A DNA stretch of 64,000 nt from Mesorhizobium metallidurans STM 2683 (GTDB lineage: Bacteria > Pseudomonadota > Alphaproteobacteria > Rhizobiales > Rhizobiaceae): positions 1 to 64,000 of the forward strand of contig NZ_CAUM01000096.1 in assembly GCF_000350085.1 (NCBI RefSeq). Direction: 5' to 3'. Both the position numbers and the translations under genes were made by a program. Under the pieces are notes generated by a model, which made no database searches, was not told where the DNA came from, and saw only the letters and a program-made list of their open reading frames with translations. Below are positions 1 through 9,234 of the stretch, piece by piece. Within the stretch, counting starts at the first letter, position 1, and every line of letters starts with the position of its first letter.

Positions 1-602
1 GCCATCTCGCCGGCGCCATCAACGGCGCCGCCGTGGCGCGCAAGACCTCGTTCCTGCGCGACATGATGGGCAAGCAGGTTGCTGCGGCCGCGATCACCGT
101 CACCGACGAGCCGCTGCGCCGCCGTGGCCAGGCGTCGCGTCCGTTCGACGGCGAGGGCGTCGAGGGCGAAAAGCTGTTCATGGTCGAGAAGGGCGTGCTG
201 AACCACTGGTTCCTGTCGACCTCCGCCGCGCGCGAACTTGGCCTCGTCACCAACGGACGCGGCGCGCGCGGCGGCTCCTCCGTCTCGCCGTCGTCGACCA
301 ATCTCGCCATCGAGCCGGGCGAGCGTTCGCCGGACGATCTGATCAAGTCGCTCAAATCAGGCTTCTACGTCACCGAAGTGTTCGGCCAGGGCGTCGACAT
401 GGTGACCGGCGAGTACAGCCGCGGCGCTTCCGGCTTCTGGATCGAGAATGGCGAGCTTGCCTATCCGGTCGCCGAAGTGACGATCGCCTCGAACCTGAAG
501 ACCATGTTCCTCAACATGGTTCCGGCCAGCGATCTCGACCGCAATTTCGGCACCGCGGCACCGACGCTGCTGATCGAAGGAATGACCCTTGCCGGAGCTT
601 GA
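1..602 (+). CDS. pmbA: TldD/PmbA family protein (TldE/PmbA), C-terminal part
   Basis: The gene is cut by the left window edge. The open frame runs from base 3 to the stop at 600-602, about 200 residues. It carries the C-terminal barrel region of the TldD/PmbA family, including the conserved stretch GAINGAAVARKTSFLRD and a GQGVDMVTGEYSRGASGFW segment. The family forms TldD-TldE (PmbA) metalloprotease heterodimers that process modified peptides; PmbA lacks the HExxxH site of TldD. The N-terminal half is not visible, so PmbA rather than TldD is chosen from the C-terminal sequence and the following gene, a common rhizobial neighbour. The next gene overlaps its 3' end. Confidence 0.85.
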   Translation, partial: HLAGAINGAAVARKTSFLRDMMGKQVAAAAITVTDEPLRRRGQASRPFDGEGVEGEKLFMVEKGVLNHWFLSTSAARELGLVTNGRGARGGSSVSPSSTNLAIEPGERSPDDLIKSLKSGFYVTEVFGQGVDMVTGEYSRGASGFWIENGELAYPVAEVTIASNLKTMFLNMVPASDLDRNFGTAAPTLLIEGMTLAGA

Positions 603-1395
603 TCCGGTCACTGCAGCCGGGGCCGGCGAGGATCTGCCGCTGCTGCGCGACGCCGCCCGCGAGGCAGGTGTCATCGCCATGCGCTATTTCGGCAAGAATC
701 CGCAAGTGTGGATGAAGGACGGCACCTCGCCGGTGAGCGAGGCCGACCATGCCGCCGACGCCTATCTGCGCGAGACCCTTTTGGCGGCGCGGCCGGACTA
801 TGGCTGGCTGTCGGAGGAAACGGCCGACGATCCGGCAAGGCTTGCCGCGCGCCGCACCTTCGTCGTCGATCCGATCGACGGCACGCGCGGCTTCCTCGAA
901 GGCCTTCGCTCCTGGTGCGTCAGCGTCGCCGTCGTCGAGGATGGCCGCACGCTGGCCGGCGTGCTCGAATGTCCGGCCAGGGAAGAGACCTACTGGGCGC
1001 TGCCGGGCGGGGGCGCGTTCCGCAACGGCAAGCCCATTGCCGTGCGCCGCCCCACGGCGACGGTCGAGATCGGCGGGCTGAAGCAGCTGATCGACCTCAT
1101 GCCGGCGCAATGGCAGAGCCGGCTGCAGCGCGCGCCCCATATTCCCTCGCTCGCCTACCGGCTGGCGATGGTCGCCAACGGCACACTCGACGCGACCTTC
1201 GTCAAACCCAACGCGCATGACTGGGATATTGCCGCGGCCGATCTCATCCTGCGCGAGGCCGGCGGCGCCTTGCTCGACCAGAACGGTCGCGCGCCGCGCT
1301 ATGCCGGCGAAGTGATCCGCCACGGCGCGCTGGTCGCCGGTAGCGGCGAACTCCTTGCCGTGCTGGCCGGCGTGATTGCCGGGCTTGACGGTTGA
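589..1395 (+). CDS. Inositol monophosphatase family phosphatase (3'(2'),5'-bisphosphate nucleotidase CysQ-like)
   Basis: This is a 268-residue cytosolic Mg-dependent phosphatase of the IMPase/FBPase fold. The metal-binding motifs are visible: SEE at residues 75-77, DPIDGT at 94-99 and WDIAAAD beginning at 212. Family members hydrolyse inositol phosphates or 3'-phosphoadenosine 5'-phosphate (CysQ, sulfate assimilation). The motifs do not separate these, although rhizobial homologues are often called CysQ. The start is a TTG at 589 inside the 3' end of pmbA, a 14-base overlap implying coupled translation. The ATG at 582 is out of frame, so the exact start is uncertain. Confidence 0.85.
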   Translation: MPELDPVTAAGAGEDLPLLRDAAREAGVIAMRYFGKNPQVWMKDGTSPVSEADHAADAYLRETLLAARPDYGWLSEETADDPARLAARRTFVVDPIDGTRGFLEGLRSWCVSVAVVEDGRTLAGVLECPAREETYWALPGGGAFRNGKPIAVRRPTATVEIGGLKQLIDLMPAQWQSRLQRAPHIPSLAYRLAMVANGTLDATFVKPNAHDWDIAAADLILREAGGALLDQNGRAPRYAGEVIRHGALVAGSGELLAVLAGVIAGLDG

Positions 1396-1411
1396 ACGAA
1401 CATCAATGGTT

Positions 1412-1430
1412 CCAAAGTCGGCGGCTTTGG
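1412..1430 (+). terminator. Possible weak stem-loop after the IMPase gene
   Basis: CCAAAGTC and GGCTTTGG (1412-1419 and 1423-1430) can pair around a three-base loop, 17 bases after the phosphatase stop. No T-run follows. It may act as a weak terminator or processing site. Confidence 0.25.
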
Positions 1431-1470
1431 TCTAGACCTGTCACAAACTCACGATATGTGAAGGACCGAC

Positions 1471-1716
1471 ATGACCGCGGAAGACGGAAAGAAGCAGCTT
1501 TTGCACCTGGTGTTCGGCGGTGAACTGAAGAAGCTGGGCGGGACCGAATTCCGCGATCTCGACGCGCTCGACATCGTCGGCATCTACCCGGACTATCAAT
1601 CCGCGCAGACGGCATGGAAAGCCAAGGCGCAAGCCAGCGTGGACAATGCCCATATGCGTTATTTCGTCGTTCACCTGCACCGGCTGCTCGACCCAGATAA
1701 CAAGCCGGCCGGTTGA
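1471..1716 (+). CDS. DUF4170 domain-containing small protein
   Basis: This 81-residue cytosolic protein starts at an ATG preceded by GAAGGA. The sequence (LLHLVFGGELKKLGG near the start, then RYFVVHLHRLLDPD) matches the alphaproteobacterial DUF4170 family, which has no known function. It stands between a phosphatase and LPS-assembly genes, and its stop overlaps the TTG alternative start of the next gene. It contains no signal peptide or membrane segment. Co-expression with the acyltransferase and waaA is inferred from tight spacing. Confidence 0.75.
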   Translation: MTAEDGKKQLLHLVFGGELKKLGGTEFRDLDALDIVGIYPDYQSAQTAWKAKAQASVDNAHMRYFVVHLHRLLDPDNKPAG

Positions 1717-1721
1717 CATCG

Positions 1722-2510
1722 ATGGAGCATGAGGCAGTGAAAGGGCCGGCCACCAGGTCCGCGGTCAAAAGGCACCCCGGTGGCACGCCCAAGACGTTCT
1801 GGCGCAAGATCCGCGAGCCGCTGGCGCAGTCGCGATTCGTCAAGGACGTCATCGCCAGCCTGTTCGCGCAGTTCGTCCGCCTGGTTCGCCTGACCAACCG
1901 TGTCGTCGACGGATCGGCGCCGATATCGGGCGGCTCCTACTCTGAGTTCGAACCCGGCATCATTGCGCTGTGGCACGGCCAGCACCTCCTGACCCCGGCT
2001 TACTATCCCAAGGGACGGCCGCTGGTCGCCATGGTGTCGCGCAGCGCCGATGCCGAGCTCAATGCGCTGATGCTCGAGAAATTCGACGTCGAGGCGGTGC
2101 GCGGCTCCGGCGGACGCGAAAGCTCCAGGCATCTCGACAAGGGCGGCGCCAAAGCGCTCATTGCCCTGAAAAAGTCGCTCGCCGCCGGCAAGAACGTCGC
2201 CATGATCGCTGACATCCCCCACGGCACGCCGCGCGACTCGGGGCTTGGCATCGTTCTCCTGGCGCGGCTTTCGGGCCGGCCGATCCTGCCTACAGCCATT
2301 ACCACCAGCCGGCGCAAGGTGCTGGAGCGAAGCTGGGACAAGACCACCATCAACCTGCCTTTCGGCCGCTCCTCGATCGTCATCGGCGCGCCGGTGTTCG
2401 TTCCGGCCGATGCCGACGAGGCCGAAATGGAGCGCAAGCGCCAGGAGGTCACGGCCTCGCTCAATGCCGCGACCGCCAAGGCCTACCGTCTCGTGGATGG
2501 CCCGAAATGA
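1722..2510 (+). CDS. DUF374 lysophospholipid acyltransferase family protein
   Basis: About 262 residues. The DUF374 hallmark is present: ALWHGQHLL supplies the HxxH-like motif, followed by MVSRSADAE, RGSGGRESSRH and ADIPHGTPRD. The family belongs to the lysophospholipid acyltransferase superfamily and is thought to act at the inner membrane on lipid or lipid A precursors; the substrate is unknown. The ATG at 1722 is chosen; a TTG at 1713 overlapping the previous stop is an alternative. Its stop overlaps the waaA start (ATGA, 2507-2510). The waaA/lpxK context points to an envelope lipid role. Confidence 0.8.
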   Translation: MEHEAVKGPATRSAVKRHPGGTPKTFWRKIREPLAQSRFVKDVIASLFAQFVRLVRLTNRVVDGSAPISGGSYSEFEPGIIALWHGQHLLTPAYYPKGRPLVAMVSRSADAELNALMLEKFDVEAVRGSGGRESSRHLDKGGAKALIALKKSLAAGKNVAMIADIPHGTPRDSGLGIVLLARLSGRPILPTAITTSRRKVLERSWDKTTINLPFGRSSIVIGAPVFVPADADEAEMERKRQEVTASLNAATAKAYRLVDGPK

Positions 2511-3823
2511 GCGAGCGCTGGGCGCGCGCCTTCCTGACGGCGTATCGTTTTGCAGGGGCCGCCGCCTATCCGCTGATCGGACCCTACGTCGCCTGGCGCA
2601 CGTCCATGGGCAAGGAAGACCGCGTTCGACGGCGCGAGCGCTACGGCATCGCCGGGCGCGCGCGTCCCGATGGGCCGTTGATCTGGATCCATGCGGCAAG
2701 TGTCGGCGAGACGCTGGCCGTCATACCGCTGGTCAAGAGCATTCTCGACTATGGCGTCAACATCGTGCTGACGACGGGCACGGTCACCTCGGCGCAGGTT
2801 GCCGCTGAGCGGCTCGGCGACCGTATCATCCATCAATATGTGCCGCTCGACCTCAAGCCGGCGGTCAGCCGCTTCCTGGACCATTGGCAGCCGGACCTGG
2901 CGATCATCGCCGAATCGGAGATCTGGCCGATGACCATCCTTGAACTCGGCGCGCGCCGTGTGCCGCAGGTGCTGGTCAATGGCAGGCTTTCGGACCGTTC
3001 GTTCACATCCTGGAAGAAACGCGCCAACATCGCCGAGGCGCTGTTCGAAAATCTCGCCCATGTCGTCGCCCAGTCAGATGTCGACGGCGAGCGCTTTCTT
3101 TCGCTTGGCGCCCGGCCGGTCACCGTATCCGGCAATCTCAAGGTCGACACCACGCCGCCGCCGGCCGATGAAAAGGTATTGTACGCGCTGAAGCGCCAGA
3201 TCGGCGCCCGCCCGACCTGGGCGGCGATATCGACCCATGACGGCGAGGAGGTGGTGGCCGCCGAGGTCCATGCGATGCTGCACAGACGTCACCGCGGTCT
3301 TTTGACGATCATCGTTCCGCGCCATCCCGATCGCGCCGAAGCCCTTGCCGCGCAGATTTCCGGCATGGGCCTGAAGCTCGTGCGCCGCAGCAAGGGCGAC
3401 AAGATCACCGCGGACACCGATATTCTGCTTGGCGACACGATTGGCGAGATGGGTCTCTATCTCAGGCTGACGGAAATCGCCTTCGTCGGCCGTTCACTTA
3501 CCTCCGAGGGCGGCCAGAACCCGTTGGAGCCGGCCATGCTCGAGACGGCTGTGCTGGCCGGCCGCAATGTCCAGAATTTTCGTGAAGCCTATCAGCGCCT
3601 GCTCGACAGCGGCGGCGCCAAGCTGGTGCGCGACCGCGACATGCTGGCCGGCGCCGTCAACTTCCTTTTGACCAACGAGGCGGCGCGCCACGAGATGATG
3701 GCGGCGGGTGCGGCGACCGTCGACGAGATGCGCGGCGCGCTGGCGCATACGCTGAGATCGCTCGAACCCTACATCCAGCCGCTGGTCGTCAAGTCGCGCC
3801 TGAAAGGCGCCGACGGGAGGTAG
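2507..3823 (+). CDS. waaA: 3-deoxy-D-manno-octulosonic acid (Kdo) transferase
   Basis: A 438-residue inner-membrane-associated glycosyltransferase that adds Kdo to lipid IVA, initiating the LPS inner core. Visible features are an N-terminal anchor segment (residues about 8-28), the conserved SVGETLAVIPL stretch, ESEIWP, and the nucleotide-sugar motif SEGGQNPLEPA in the C-terminal domain. Length matches WaaA/KdtA. Translation is coupled to the preceding acyltransferase by an ATGA overlap, and lpxK follows after 17 bases, the usual rhizobial order. Whether it transfers one or two Kdo residues cannot be read from sequence. Confidence 0.95.
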   Translation: MSERWARAFLTAYRFAGAAAYPLIGPYVAWRTSMGKEDRVRRRERYGIAGRARPDGPLIWIHAASVGETLAVIPLVKSILDYGVNIVLTTGTVTSAQVAAERLGDRIIHQYVPLDLKPAVSRFLDHWQPDLAIIAESEIWPMTILELGARRVPQVLVNGRLSDRSFTSWKKRANIAEALFENLAHVVAQSDVDGERFLSLGARPVTVSGNLKVDTTPPPADEKVLYALKRQIGARPTWAAISTHDGEEVVAAEVHAMLHRRHRGLLTIIVPRHPDRAEALAAQISGMGLKLVRRSKGDKITADTDILLGDTIGEMGLYLRLTEIAFVGRSLTSEGGQNPLEPAMLETAVLAGRNVQNFREAYQRLLDSGGAKLVRDRDMLAGAVNFLLTNEAARHEMMAAGAATVDEMRGALAHTLRSLEPYIQPLVVKSRLKGADGR

Positions 3824-3840
3824 GTCGTGGATCTATCCAC

Positions 3841-4869
3841 ATGACCTCGGAAGCACCGCCCTTCTGGTGGGAGGAACCGGACTGGCGGGTGCTGGCGCTG
3901 TCGCCGCTGTCGGCGATCTACGCGCTCGTCGCCGGCCGCCGCATGCGGCATGCCGCGCGTGAAAAGGTCGAAGCGCCGGTGCTGTGCGTCGGCAACTTCA
4001 CCGTCGGCGGCACCGGCAAGACGCCGGTGGCGATCGCACTGGCAAGACAGGCCAGGCGCATGCAGCTCAATCCGGGTTTCCTGTCGCGCGGCCATGGCGG
4101 CTCCTTTGCGCAGCCGCATGTCGTCGATCCGCATCACGATGCCGCCAGGCATGTCGGCGACGAGCCGCTGCTTCTTGCCGAGCACGCGCCGGTCGCGGTG
4201 ACGCCGAACCGCGCTGCCGGCGCCAGGCTCCTGCTGGAAAAGCACGGCTGCGACTTCCTGATCATGGATGACGGCTTCCAGAGCGCGCGCATCCACATCG
4301 ACTATGCGCTGGTCGTCGTCGACGCGCGCTACGGCGTCGGCAACGGCCGTGTCATTCCAGGCGGGCCGCTGCGGGCAAACATCGTCGACCAGCTGGTCTT
4401 CACCAGCGGGCTCCTCAAGATGGGCGAGGGCACCGGGGCCGATGCGGTCGTGCGCCAGGCGGCGCGCGCCGGCCGGCCGATCTTCGAGGCGTATACGAGG
4501 CCAAGCCGCAAGACGGGTCTGGCCGGCAAGCGGGTTCTGGCTTTTGCCGGCATCGGCCATCCCGACAAGTTCTTCGACACGGTCCGTGAAGCCGGCGGCG
4601 AGGTGGCGTTGACCCGGTCGTTTCCGGACCATCATTTCTATGCCGGGGACGAACTTGCCGAACTGGCGGCGACGGCGCGCCGCGCCGGGCTCGGCCTCAT
4701 CACCACCGCCAAGGATGCCGCCCGGCTGCGCCACGACGCTGCGTCAGCCGATTTCCTTGGGCAGCTCGACGTGCTGGAGATCGACACCGTGTTCGAACCC
4801 GAGCATGCGCCCGAGCGCATCATCGGCGAGACGCTGGATGCCTGGCGGCAGCGCAAGCTGAAGGGCTGA
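3841..4869 (+). CDS. lpxK: Tetraacyldisaccharide 4'-kinase
   Basis: A 342-residue inner-membrane P-loop kinase that phosphorylates the 4' position of the lipid A disaccharide. The Walker A region VGNFTVGGTGKTP lies at residues 50-62, and the conserved MDDGFQ motif follows around 140. An N-terminal hydrophobic segment (about 18-32) provides the membrane anchor. The gene follows waaA with 17 bases between and ends two bases before a convergent DUF2093 gene. In many rhizobia the 4' phosphate is later removed or replaced, but the kinase is retained, as here. Confidence 0.95.
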   Translation: MTSEAPPFWWEEPDWRVLALSPLSAIYALVAGRRMRHAAREKVEAPVLCVGNFTVGGTGKTPVAIALARQARRMQLNPGFLSRGHGGSFAQPHVVDPHHDAARHVGDEPLLLAEHAPVAVTPNRAAGARLLLEKHGCDFLIMDDGFQSARIHIDYALVVVDARYGVGNGRVIPGGPLRANIVDQLVFTSGLLKMGEGTGADAVVRQAARAGRPIFEAYTRPSRKTGLAGKRVLAFAGIGHPDKFFDTVREAGGEVALTRSFPDHHFYAGDELAELAATARRAGLGLITTAKDAARLRHDAASADFLGQLDVLEIDTVFEPEHAPERIIGETLDAWRQRKLKG

Positions 4870-5103
4870 TCAGCGCCGGCTGCGCAGTTCCGGATGCGCC
4901 TCGATTTCGCGGCGCAGCGAAGCGGTTGCGCTCACATAGGGTTCCTGCCTGGCGACGCTCCAGTATTTGAGTTCGTCCAGAGGAATGCTCTCGCCGGTCA
5001 CGGCGCAACGCACGAAGGCGCCGGGACTGGTCACCTGGAAGTCGCCGTCGAGATAGCGGATACGCGCTTCCTTGCCGCCGGGGCCTTCGAAACGGTTCAT
5101 CAT
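4870..5103 (-). CDS. DUF2093 domain-containing protein
   Basis: A 77-residue protein with the DUF2093 pattern: EARIRYLDGDFQV, SPGAFVRCAVTGE, and IPLDELKYWSV, followed by a charged C-terminus. The family is alphaproteobacterial and of unknown function. It is convergent with lpxK with essentially no spacer. The first of two adjacent ATGs (5103 or 5100) is used. It has no membrane segment; the single CAVTG cysteine is too little to infer metal binding. Confidence 0.75.
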   Translation of the reverse strand: MMNRFEGPGGKEARIRYLDGDFQVTSPGAFVRCAVTGESIPLDELKYWSVARQEPYVSATASLRREIEAHPELRSRR

Positions 5104-5238
5104 GGGGTGGTGCCGAAATTCATGACGATGTCATCGCCATAAATCCAGGCGAGGTCAAGCTTGGAGCGAGGTGAGATCAGCTTTGGTCACGTCAGTTTCG
5201 CGAGTGCGCCAGATCTGGCAAGCCGGCAAATGGATGTC

Positions 5239-6171
5239 TTATCCTTCGGCTACGATGAAATCCTCGATCTTTTCGGCAGAAAGCCCTGCCTCGTTGGCGA
5301 TGCGGCGAGCGAGGTCTGCTGCGGCGGCGCGCGGCCGTCCCAGCGGCCGGTCGAGCCAGTAGGATATCGGGCTCAGCACGCGGCGTTCGTCGACTGCGAC
5401 GATGCGACCCGACTTCAACTGATCCACGGTCATCGGCGGTCGCGCCAGCGCGATGCCAAGCCCGTTGGCTGCCGCATCGAGCACCAGATTGTAGTCCTCG
5501 AAGCGGCGGTCTTGCGGGCGCGGGCGATAGTCCATGTCGTGCGCGGCAAACCAGGCACGCCAGGCCGAAGCGTCGGAATCGTTGATCAGCGGAAATTTGA
5601 GCAGCCGGGCCGGGTCGCCGCGGCCGATCTCCTTGGCGAGGCCCGGCGAGGCGACGGGGAAAACATGTTCCTCGAAAAGCTGCACCGAGACGCGGCCCGG
5701 AATGCGGCCGCGCCCGCAGCGGACCGACAGATCGATGCCCTCGTCGGCAAGGTCGGCCTGCCGGTTGTCCACATCGAGCACGATGCGCAACTTGCTGGGG
5801 TTGTTCTCAAGCGTGGCCATGCGCGGCATCAGCCACAGGCCGCTGACCGAGGGGATCGAGGCCAGCCGCACCACCGCGGTGCCGCGAGGCTCGATCCAGC
5901 GGTCCGAATTGCTTGCTATCAGCGCGAAGGCTTCGGTGGTGCGCAGATGCAGGCGGGTTCCCTCGATGGTGAGTGAGACCCCGCGCGCGCCACGGTCGAA
6001 CACTTTCAGCCCGAGCCAGTCCTCGAGCTTGGCGATCTGCCGGCTGACGGCGCCATGGGTGAGGTTGAGCTTTTCGGCGGCGGCAGAAAAACTCCCGGTC
6101 CGCGCCGCGGCGTCGAAGGCGCGCAAGGTCTCGAGCGGCAGCATCGGCTCTGAGCTGTGATCCATACTCAC
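5239..6171 (-). CDS. LysR family transcriptional regulator (GcvA-like)
   Basis: A 310-residue LysR regulator. The N-terminal winged helix is clear (LETLRAFDAAARTGSFSAAAEKLNLTHGAVSRQI, residues about 13-46, quoted here only as position), followed by a substrate-binding domain of the GcvA subgroup (VRLASIPSVSGLWLMPR). It is transcribed away from the EamA transporter gene, and LysR proteins usually regulate such divergent neighbours. The inducer is unknown. The 57-84 base divergent spacer would hold any binding site, but I could not fix a T-N11-A box with confidence. Confidence 0.88.
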   Translation of the reverse strand: MSMDHSSEPMLPLETLRAFDAAARTGSFSAAAEKLNLTHGAVSRQIAKLEDWLGLKVFDRGARGVSLTIEGTRLHLRTTEAFALIASNSDRWIEPRGTAVVRLASIPSVSGLWLMPRMATLENNPSKLRIVLDVDNRQADLADEGIDLSVRCGRGRIPGRVSVQLFEEHVFPVASPGLAKEIGRGDPARLLKFPLINDSDASAWRAWFAAHDMDYRPRPQDRRFEDYNLVLDAAANGLGIALARPPMTVDQLKSGRIVAVDERRVLSPISYWLDRPLGRPRAAAADLARRIANEAGLSAEKIEDFIVAEG

Positions 6172-6255
6172 AGGTGACTCTCGATTTGGTCGTTTGTCAA
6201 CCGCTCCGAAACGGCGTTTTCTCTCATTATGGCATCAAAGAGCGAGGACAGCGAG

Positions 6256-7149
6256 ATGAGCGTCTATACCGGCACGTTGAATCAGACACAGCGCATGGAC
6301 ACCACGGCGGCAATCGCGGTGGCGCTCACCGTGATCGGCTGGGCCTCCGCTTTCCCAGCCATCCGCGCCGGTCTCGCCGCCTTCGATCCGCTGGAACTCG
6401 GCGCGCTGCGCTTTGCCATCGCCGCCGTGCCGGCCGCGATCTTCCTTGCCGTCAAGCGCCCGGCTTTGCCAAGGGTCGACGAATTGTGGCGCTTTGCCTT
6501 CGGTGGCGCCATTTTCGTCGCGCTCTACACGGCAATGCTCAATTTCGGCGAGCTGACGGTCTCGGCGGGTGCGGCCGGCTTCATCATCAATGTCAGCCCA
6601 ATCTTCACCGCCATCATGGCGATGGCGCTGCTCGGCGAACGCTTCTCAACCATGGCCTGGGCAGGTACGGCCATCTCCTTCGCCGGCATCGGCATCATTG
6701 CCATGGGCGAGGGGCAGGGCCTGCACTTCAACACCGGTGCGCTGCTGGTGCTGGGCTCGGCTTTGTGCTCGGCCGTCAACACCATCGTCCAGAAGCCGCT
6801 GTTTGCCCGCCATCACCCGCTGACCATCGCCGCCTCCAACATGGTGCTCGGCGCGCTCTGCCTGGCGCCCTTCCTGCCAAACGCACTCTCGCAGTCAGCG
6901 GTCGCCGACACCGCCGGTCTCGGCGCCGTCATCTTTCTCGGCATCGTGCCGAGCCTGATCGCCTACGCCGCCTGGGCCACCGCCCTGTCGCGCCTGCCTG
7001 CCGCCCGCGCCTCGAACTTCCTTTATCTGGTCTCGCCGGTGGCCACCCTGATCGGCTTCTTCTGGCTCGGCGAAGTGCCGACCCTGCTCGGCATAATCGG
7101 CGGCGCGCTGGCGCTGGGCGGTGTCATCGTGGTGAATTTGAAGAGGTGA
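6256..7149 (+). CDS. EamA/DMT superfamily transporter
   Basis: About 297 residues with ten hydrophobic segments arranged as two EamA repeats; the first begins with [13 protein letters not shown] and the second with a [15 protein letters not shown] segment. Drug/metabolite transporters of this type usually export amino acids or metabolites; the substrate is unknown. The ATG at 6256 is preferred because AGCGAGG lies about nine bases upstream; an in-frame ATG at 6229 would add nine residues. The adjacent divergent LysR gene is the probable regulator. Confidence 0.85.
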   Translation: MSVYTGTLNQTQRMDTTAAIAVALTVIGWASAFPAIRAGLAAFDPLELGALRFAIAAVPAAIFLAVKRPALPRVDELWRFAFGGAIFVALYTAMLNFGELTVSAGAAGFIINVSPIFTAIMAMALLGERFSTMAWAGTAISFAGIGIIAMGEGQGLHFNTGALLVLGSALCSAVNTIVQKPLFARHHPLTIAASNMVLGALCLAPFLPNALSQSAVADTAGLGAVIFLGIVPSLIAYAAWATALSRLPAARASNFLYLVSPVATLIGFFWLGEVPTLLGIIGGALALGGVIVVNLKR

Positions 7150-7204
7150 ATCAGGGGTTGCATTGTTTTACCTGAATCGCCAGCGGACCTCGTCAGCCGT
7201 GACC

Positions 7205-9067
7205 TTACCGCCGCCCAAACAGCCGCTCGATATCGGCAAGCTTCAGCTCGATATAGGTCGGGCGGCCATGGTTGCAGGTGCCGGAGCCCGGCGTCGCCTC
7301 CATCTGGCGCAGCAGCGCATTCATCTCCTCGGCCTTGAGCAGCCGGCCGGAACGCACCGAGCCGTGGCAGGCCATGGTCGCGGCGATCCGGTCCAGCCGC
7401 CCCCTTAGCGTCTCGACCGTGTCGTTGTCGGCGATCTCGTCGGCAAGGTCGCGCACCAGTTGCTGGACATTGGTTTCGCCGAGCATTGACGGCGTCTCGC
7501 GCACGGCGACGGCACCCGGGCCGAAGCGCTCGATGCCGAGGCCGAAGCGGGCAAGCGTCGCCGAATGCACAGCGAGCCGCTCGGCATCCTCTTCCGGCAG
7601 GTCGACGATCTCCGGCAAAAGCAGCATCTGTGACGGCACCGCGCGCGAATGCAGCGCGTTCTTCAGCGCCTCGTAGACCAGCCGCTCATGCGCCGCATGC
7701 TGGTCGACGATGACCAGCGAATCCCTGGTCTGCGCGACGATGTAGTTCTCATGCACCTGCGCGCGCGCCGCGCCCAGCGCCGTGCCAAGCAGCGTCTCCG
7801 CTGCTTCATTGAGCCCGGCCCGCGCATCGGCGCTGTGTAGCGGTCCGGTATCGAACGCCACTTGATCGTTCTCGCGAAACCCGCCATTTCCGGCGCCGTC
7901 AAACCCCATATCGAGCGGCCGCTGCGGCGAGCGGTCGAAACCGGTGAAGCCGGAGGCACGGGAAGCAGCCTCGTAGCTGCGATGGCCGTTGGCCGGTCCA
8001 GGATGCGCGTAGCTGGCAGCACCCGGCCGGAACGCCGCCATCAAGCCCGCAGCCGCCGTGGTGGCGGCGCGGATGCCGGCATCGGCCAGCGCCTCGCGGA
8101 CAGCGCCGACGATCAGCCCGCGCACCAGACCGGGATCGCGGAAGCGGACATCGGCCTTGGCCGGATGGACGTTGACGTCGACGATGGCCGGATCGAGGGT
8201 CAGGAACAGCACGGTTACCGCATGGCGGTCGCGCGGCAGCACATCGGCGAAGGCGCCACGGATGGCGCCGGCGATCAGCTTGTCGCGCACCGGCCTGCCA
8301 TTGACATAGGCATATTGCTGCAGCGCGTTGGCGCGGCTGAAGGATGGGATCGAGACGTGGCCGGCAAGATGCACGCCGTCACGCATCGCATCGATGGCGA
8401 TCGCATTGTCCGGAAAGTCGGCGCCCATCACTTGCGCCTCGCGGCTGAGCCGGCCCTCGGGCGTATTGTCGGTCGCCGGCAGCTCCAGTGTCGGGCGGTC
8501 GGAGCCGGCCAGCGTGAAGCGCACGGCTGGGAAGGCGATGGCGATGCGCTTGACCACGTCGCTGGTCGCCGAGCTTTCGGCGCGCTCGCCCTTCATGAAT
8601 TTCAGCCGCGCCGGCGTGGCGAAGAACAGGTCGCGCACCTCGACCGTGGTGCCGCGGTTGGCGGCCGCCGGCTTGACGGCGGACACGCGGCCGCCCTCGA
8701 TGCCGATCTCGGCGGCGCTGTCGCCCGCCGCCGTGCGCGAGCGGATCGACAGCCGCGCCACTGAACCGATCGACGGCAAGGCCTCGCCGCGAAAGCCGAG
8801 CGAGCGGATGTCGTGAATGTTGTCGGCGAGCTTCGACGTGCAGTGGCGCGCGATCGCCAGCGCCAGTTCCTTTTCCGGAATGCCGTAGCCGTCGTCGGTG
8901 ACGCGGATCAGGTTCAGCCCGCCGCCGGCGGTGACGATCTCGACCCTGGTGGCACCCGCGTCGAGCGCATTCTCGACCAGTTCCTTGACCACGCTCGCCG
9001 GACGCTCGATGACTTCGCCGGCGGCGATCTGGTTGATCATCGTTTCGGAAAGCTGGCGAATGGGCAT
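7205..9067 (-). CDS. mutL: DNA mismatch repair protein MutL
   Basis: 620 residues. The N-terminal GHKL ATPase shows [18 protein letters not shown] and [10 protein letters not shown]. The C-terminal dimerisation/nuclease domain carries the endonuclease motif [12 protein letters not shown] at residues 455-466, the ACHGSV motif and a terminal CNHGRP motif. The complete nuclease site fits methyl-independent mismatch repair in bacteria without MutH. The central linker is low-complexity and Gly/Ala-rich. In CNHGRP an Asn replaces the more usual Pro of CPHGRP. A LysR gene lies upstream on the same strand, separated by a strong hairpin. Confidence 0.96.
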   Translation of the reverse strand: MPIRQLSETMINQIAAGEVIERPASVVKELVENALDAGATRVEIVTAGGGLNLIRVTDDGYGIPEKELALAIARHCTSKLADNIHDIRSLGFRGEALPSIGSVARLSIRSRTAAGDSAAEIGIEGGRVSAVKPAAANRGTTVEVRDLFFATPARLKFMKGERAESSATSDVVKRIAIAFPAVRFTLAGSDRPTLELPATDNTPEGRLSREAQVMGADFPDNAIAIDAMRDGVHLAGHVSIPSFSRANALQQYAYVNGRPVRDKLIAGAIRGAFADVLPRDRHAVTVLFLTLDPAIVDVNVHPAKADVRFRDPGLVRGLIVGAVREALADAGIRAATTAAAGLMAAFRPGAASYAHPGPANGHRSYEAASRASGFTGFDRSPQRPLDMGFDGAGNGGFRENDQVAFDTGPLHSADARAGLNEAAETLLGTALGAARAQVHENYIVAQTRDSLVIVDQHAAHERLVYEALKNALHSRAVPSQMLLLPEIVDLPEEDAERLAVHSATLARFGLGIERFGPGAVAVRETPSMLGETNVQQLVRDLADEIADNDTVETLRGRLDRIAATMACHGSVRSGRLLKAEEMNALLRQMEATPGSGTCNHGRPTYIELKLADIERLFGRR

Positions 9068-9125
9068 GGGAGCACTATAGGCGGATTCGTGGGCGGTGGG
9101 AGGGGCAGAATTGCGTTGGTTACTG

Positions 9126-9146
9126 CTAGGCGATGAAACTGCCTAG
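9126..9146. promoter_or_regulatory. Inverted repeat CTAGGC-N9-GCCTAG upstream of mutL
   Basis: CTAGGC at 9126-9131 and GCCTAG at 9141-9146 form a perfect 6-bp inverted repeat about 60 bases before the mutL start. It could be an operator or part of the adjacent hairpin element. Its function is unknown. Confidence 0.25.
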
Positions 9147-9158
9147 TAGCGATCCTTC

Positions 9159-9193
9159 GCGCCTCCCTCTGTCCGGCAGGACAGAGGGGGCGC
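9159..9193. terminator. Strong GC-rich hairpin between a LysR gene and mutL
   Basis: GCGCCTCCCTCTGTCC (9159-9174) pairs with GGACAGAGGGGGCGC (9179-9193) across a four-base loop, giving a nearly perfect 15-bp stem. It lies after the LysR stop and before mutL on the minus strand, so it could terminate LysR transcription. Its core matches the ends of the long palindromic repeats at 23731 and 25000, suggesting it is a short member of that family. Confidence 0.5.
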
Positions 9194-9234
9194 TGTCCCG
9201 CCGGCGTAGCCACGCCGAGCACTGCCAAGCAACC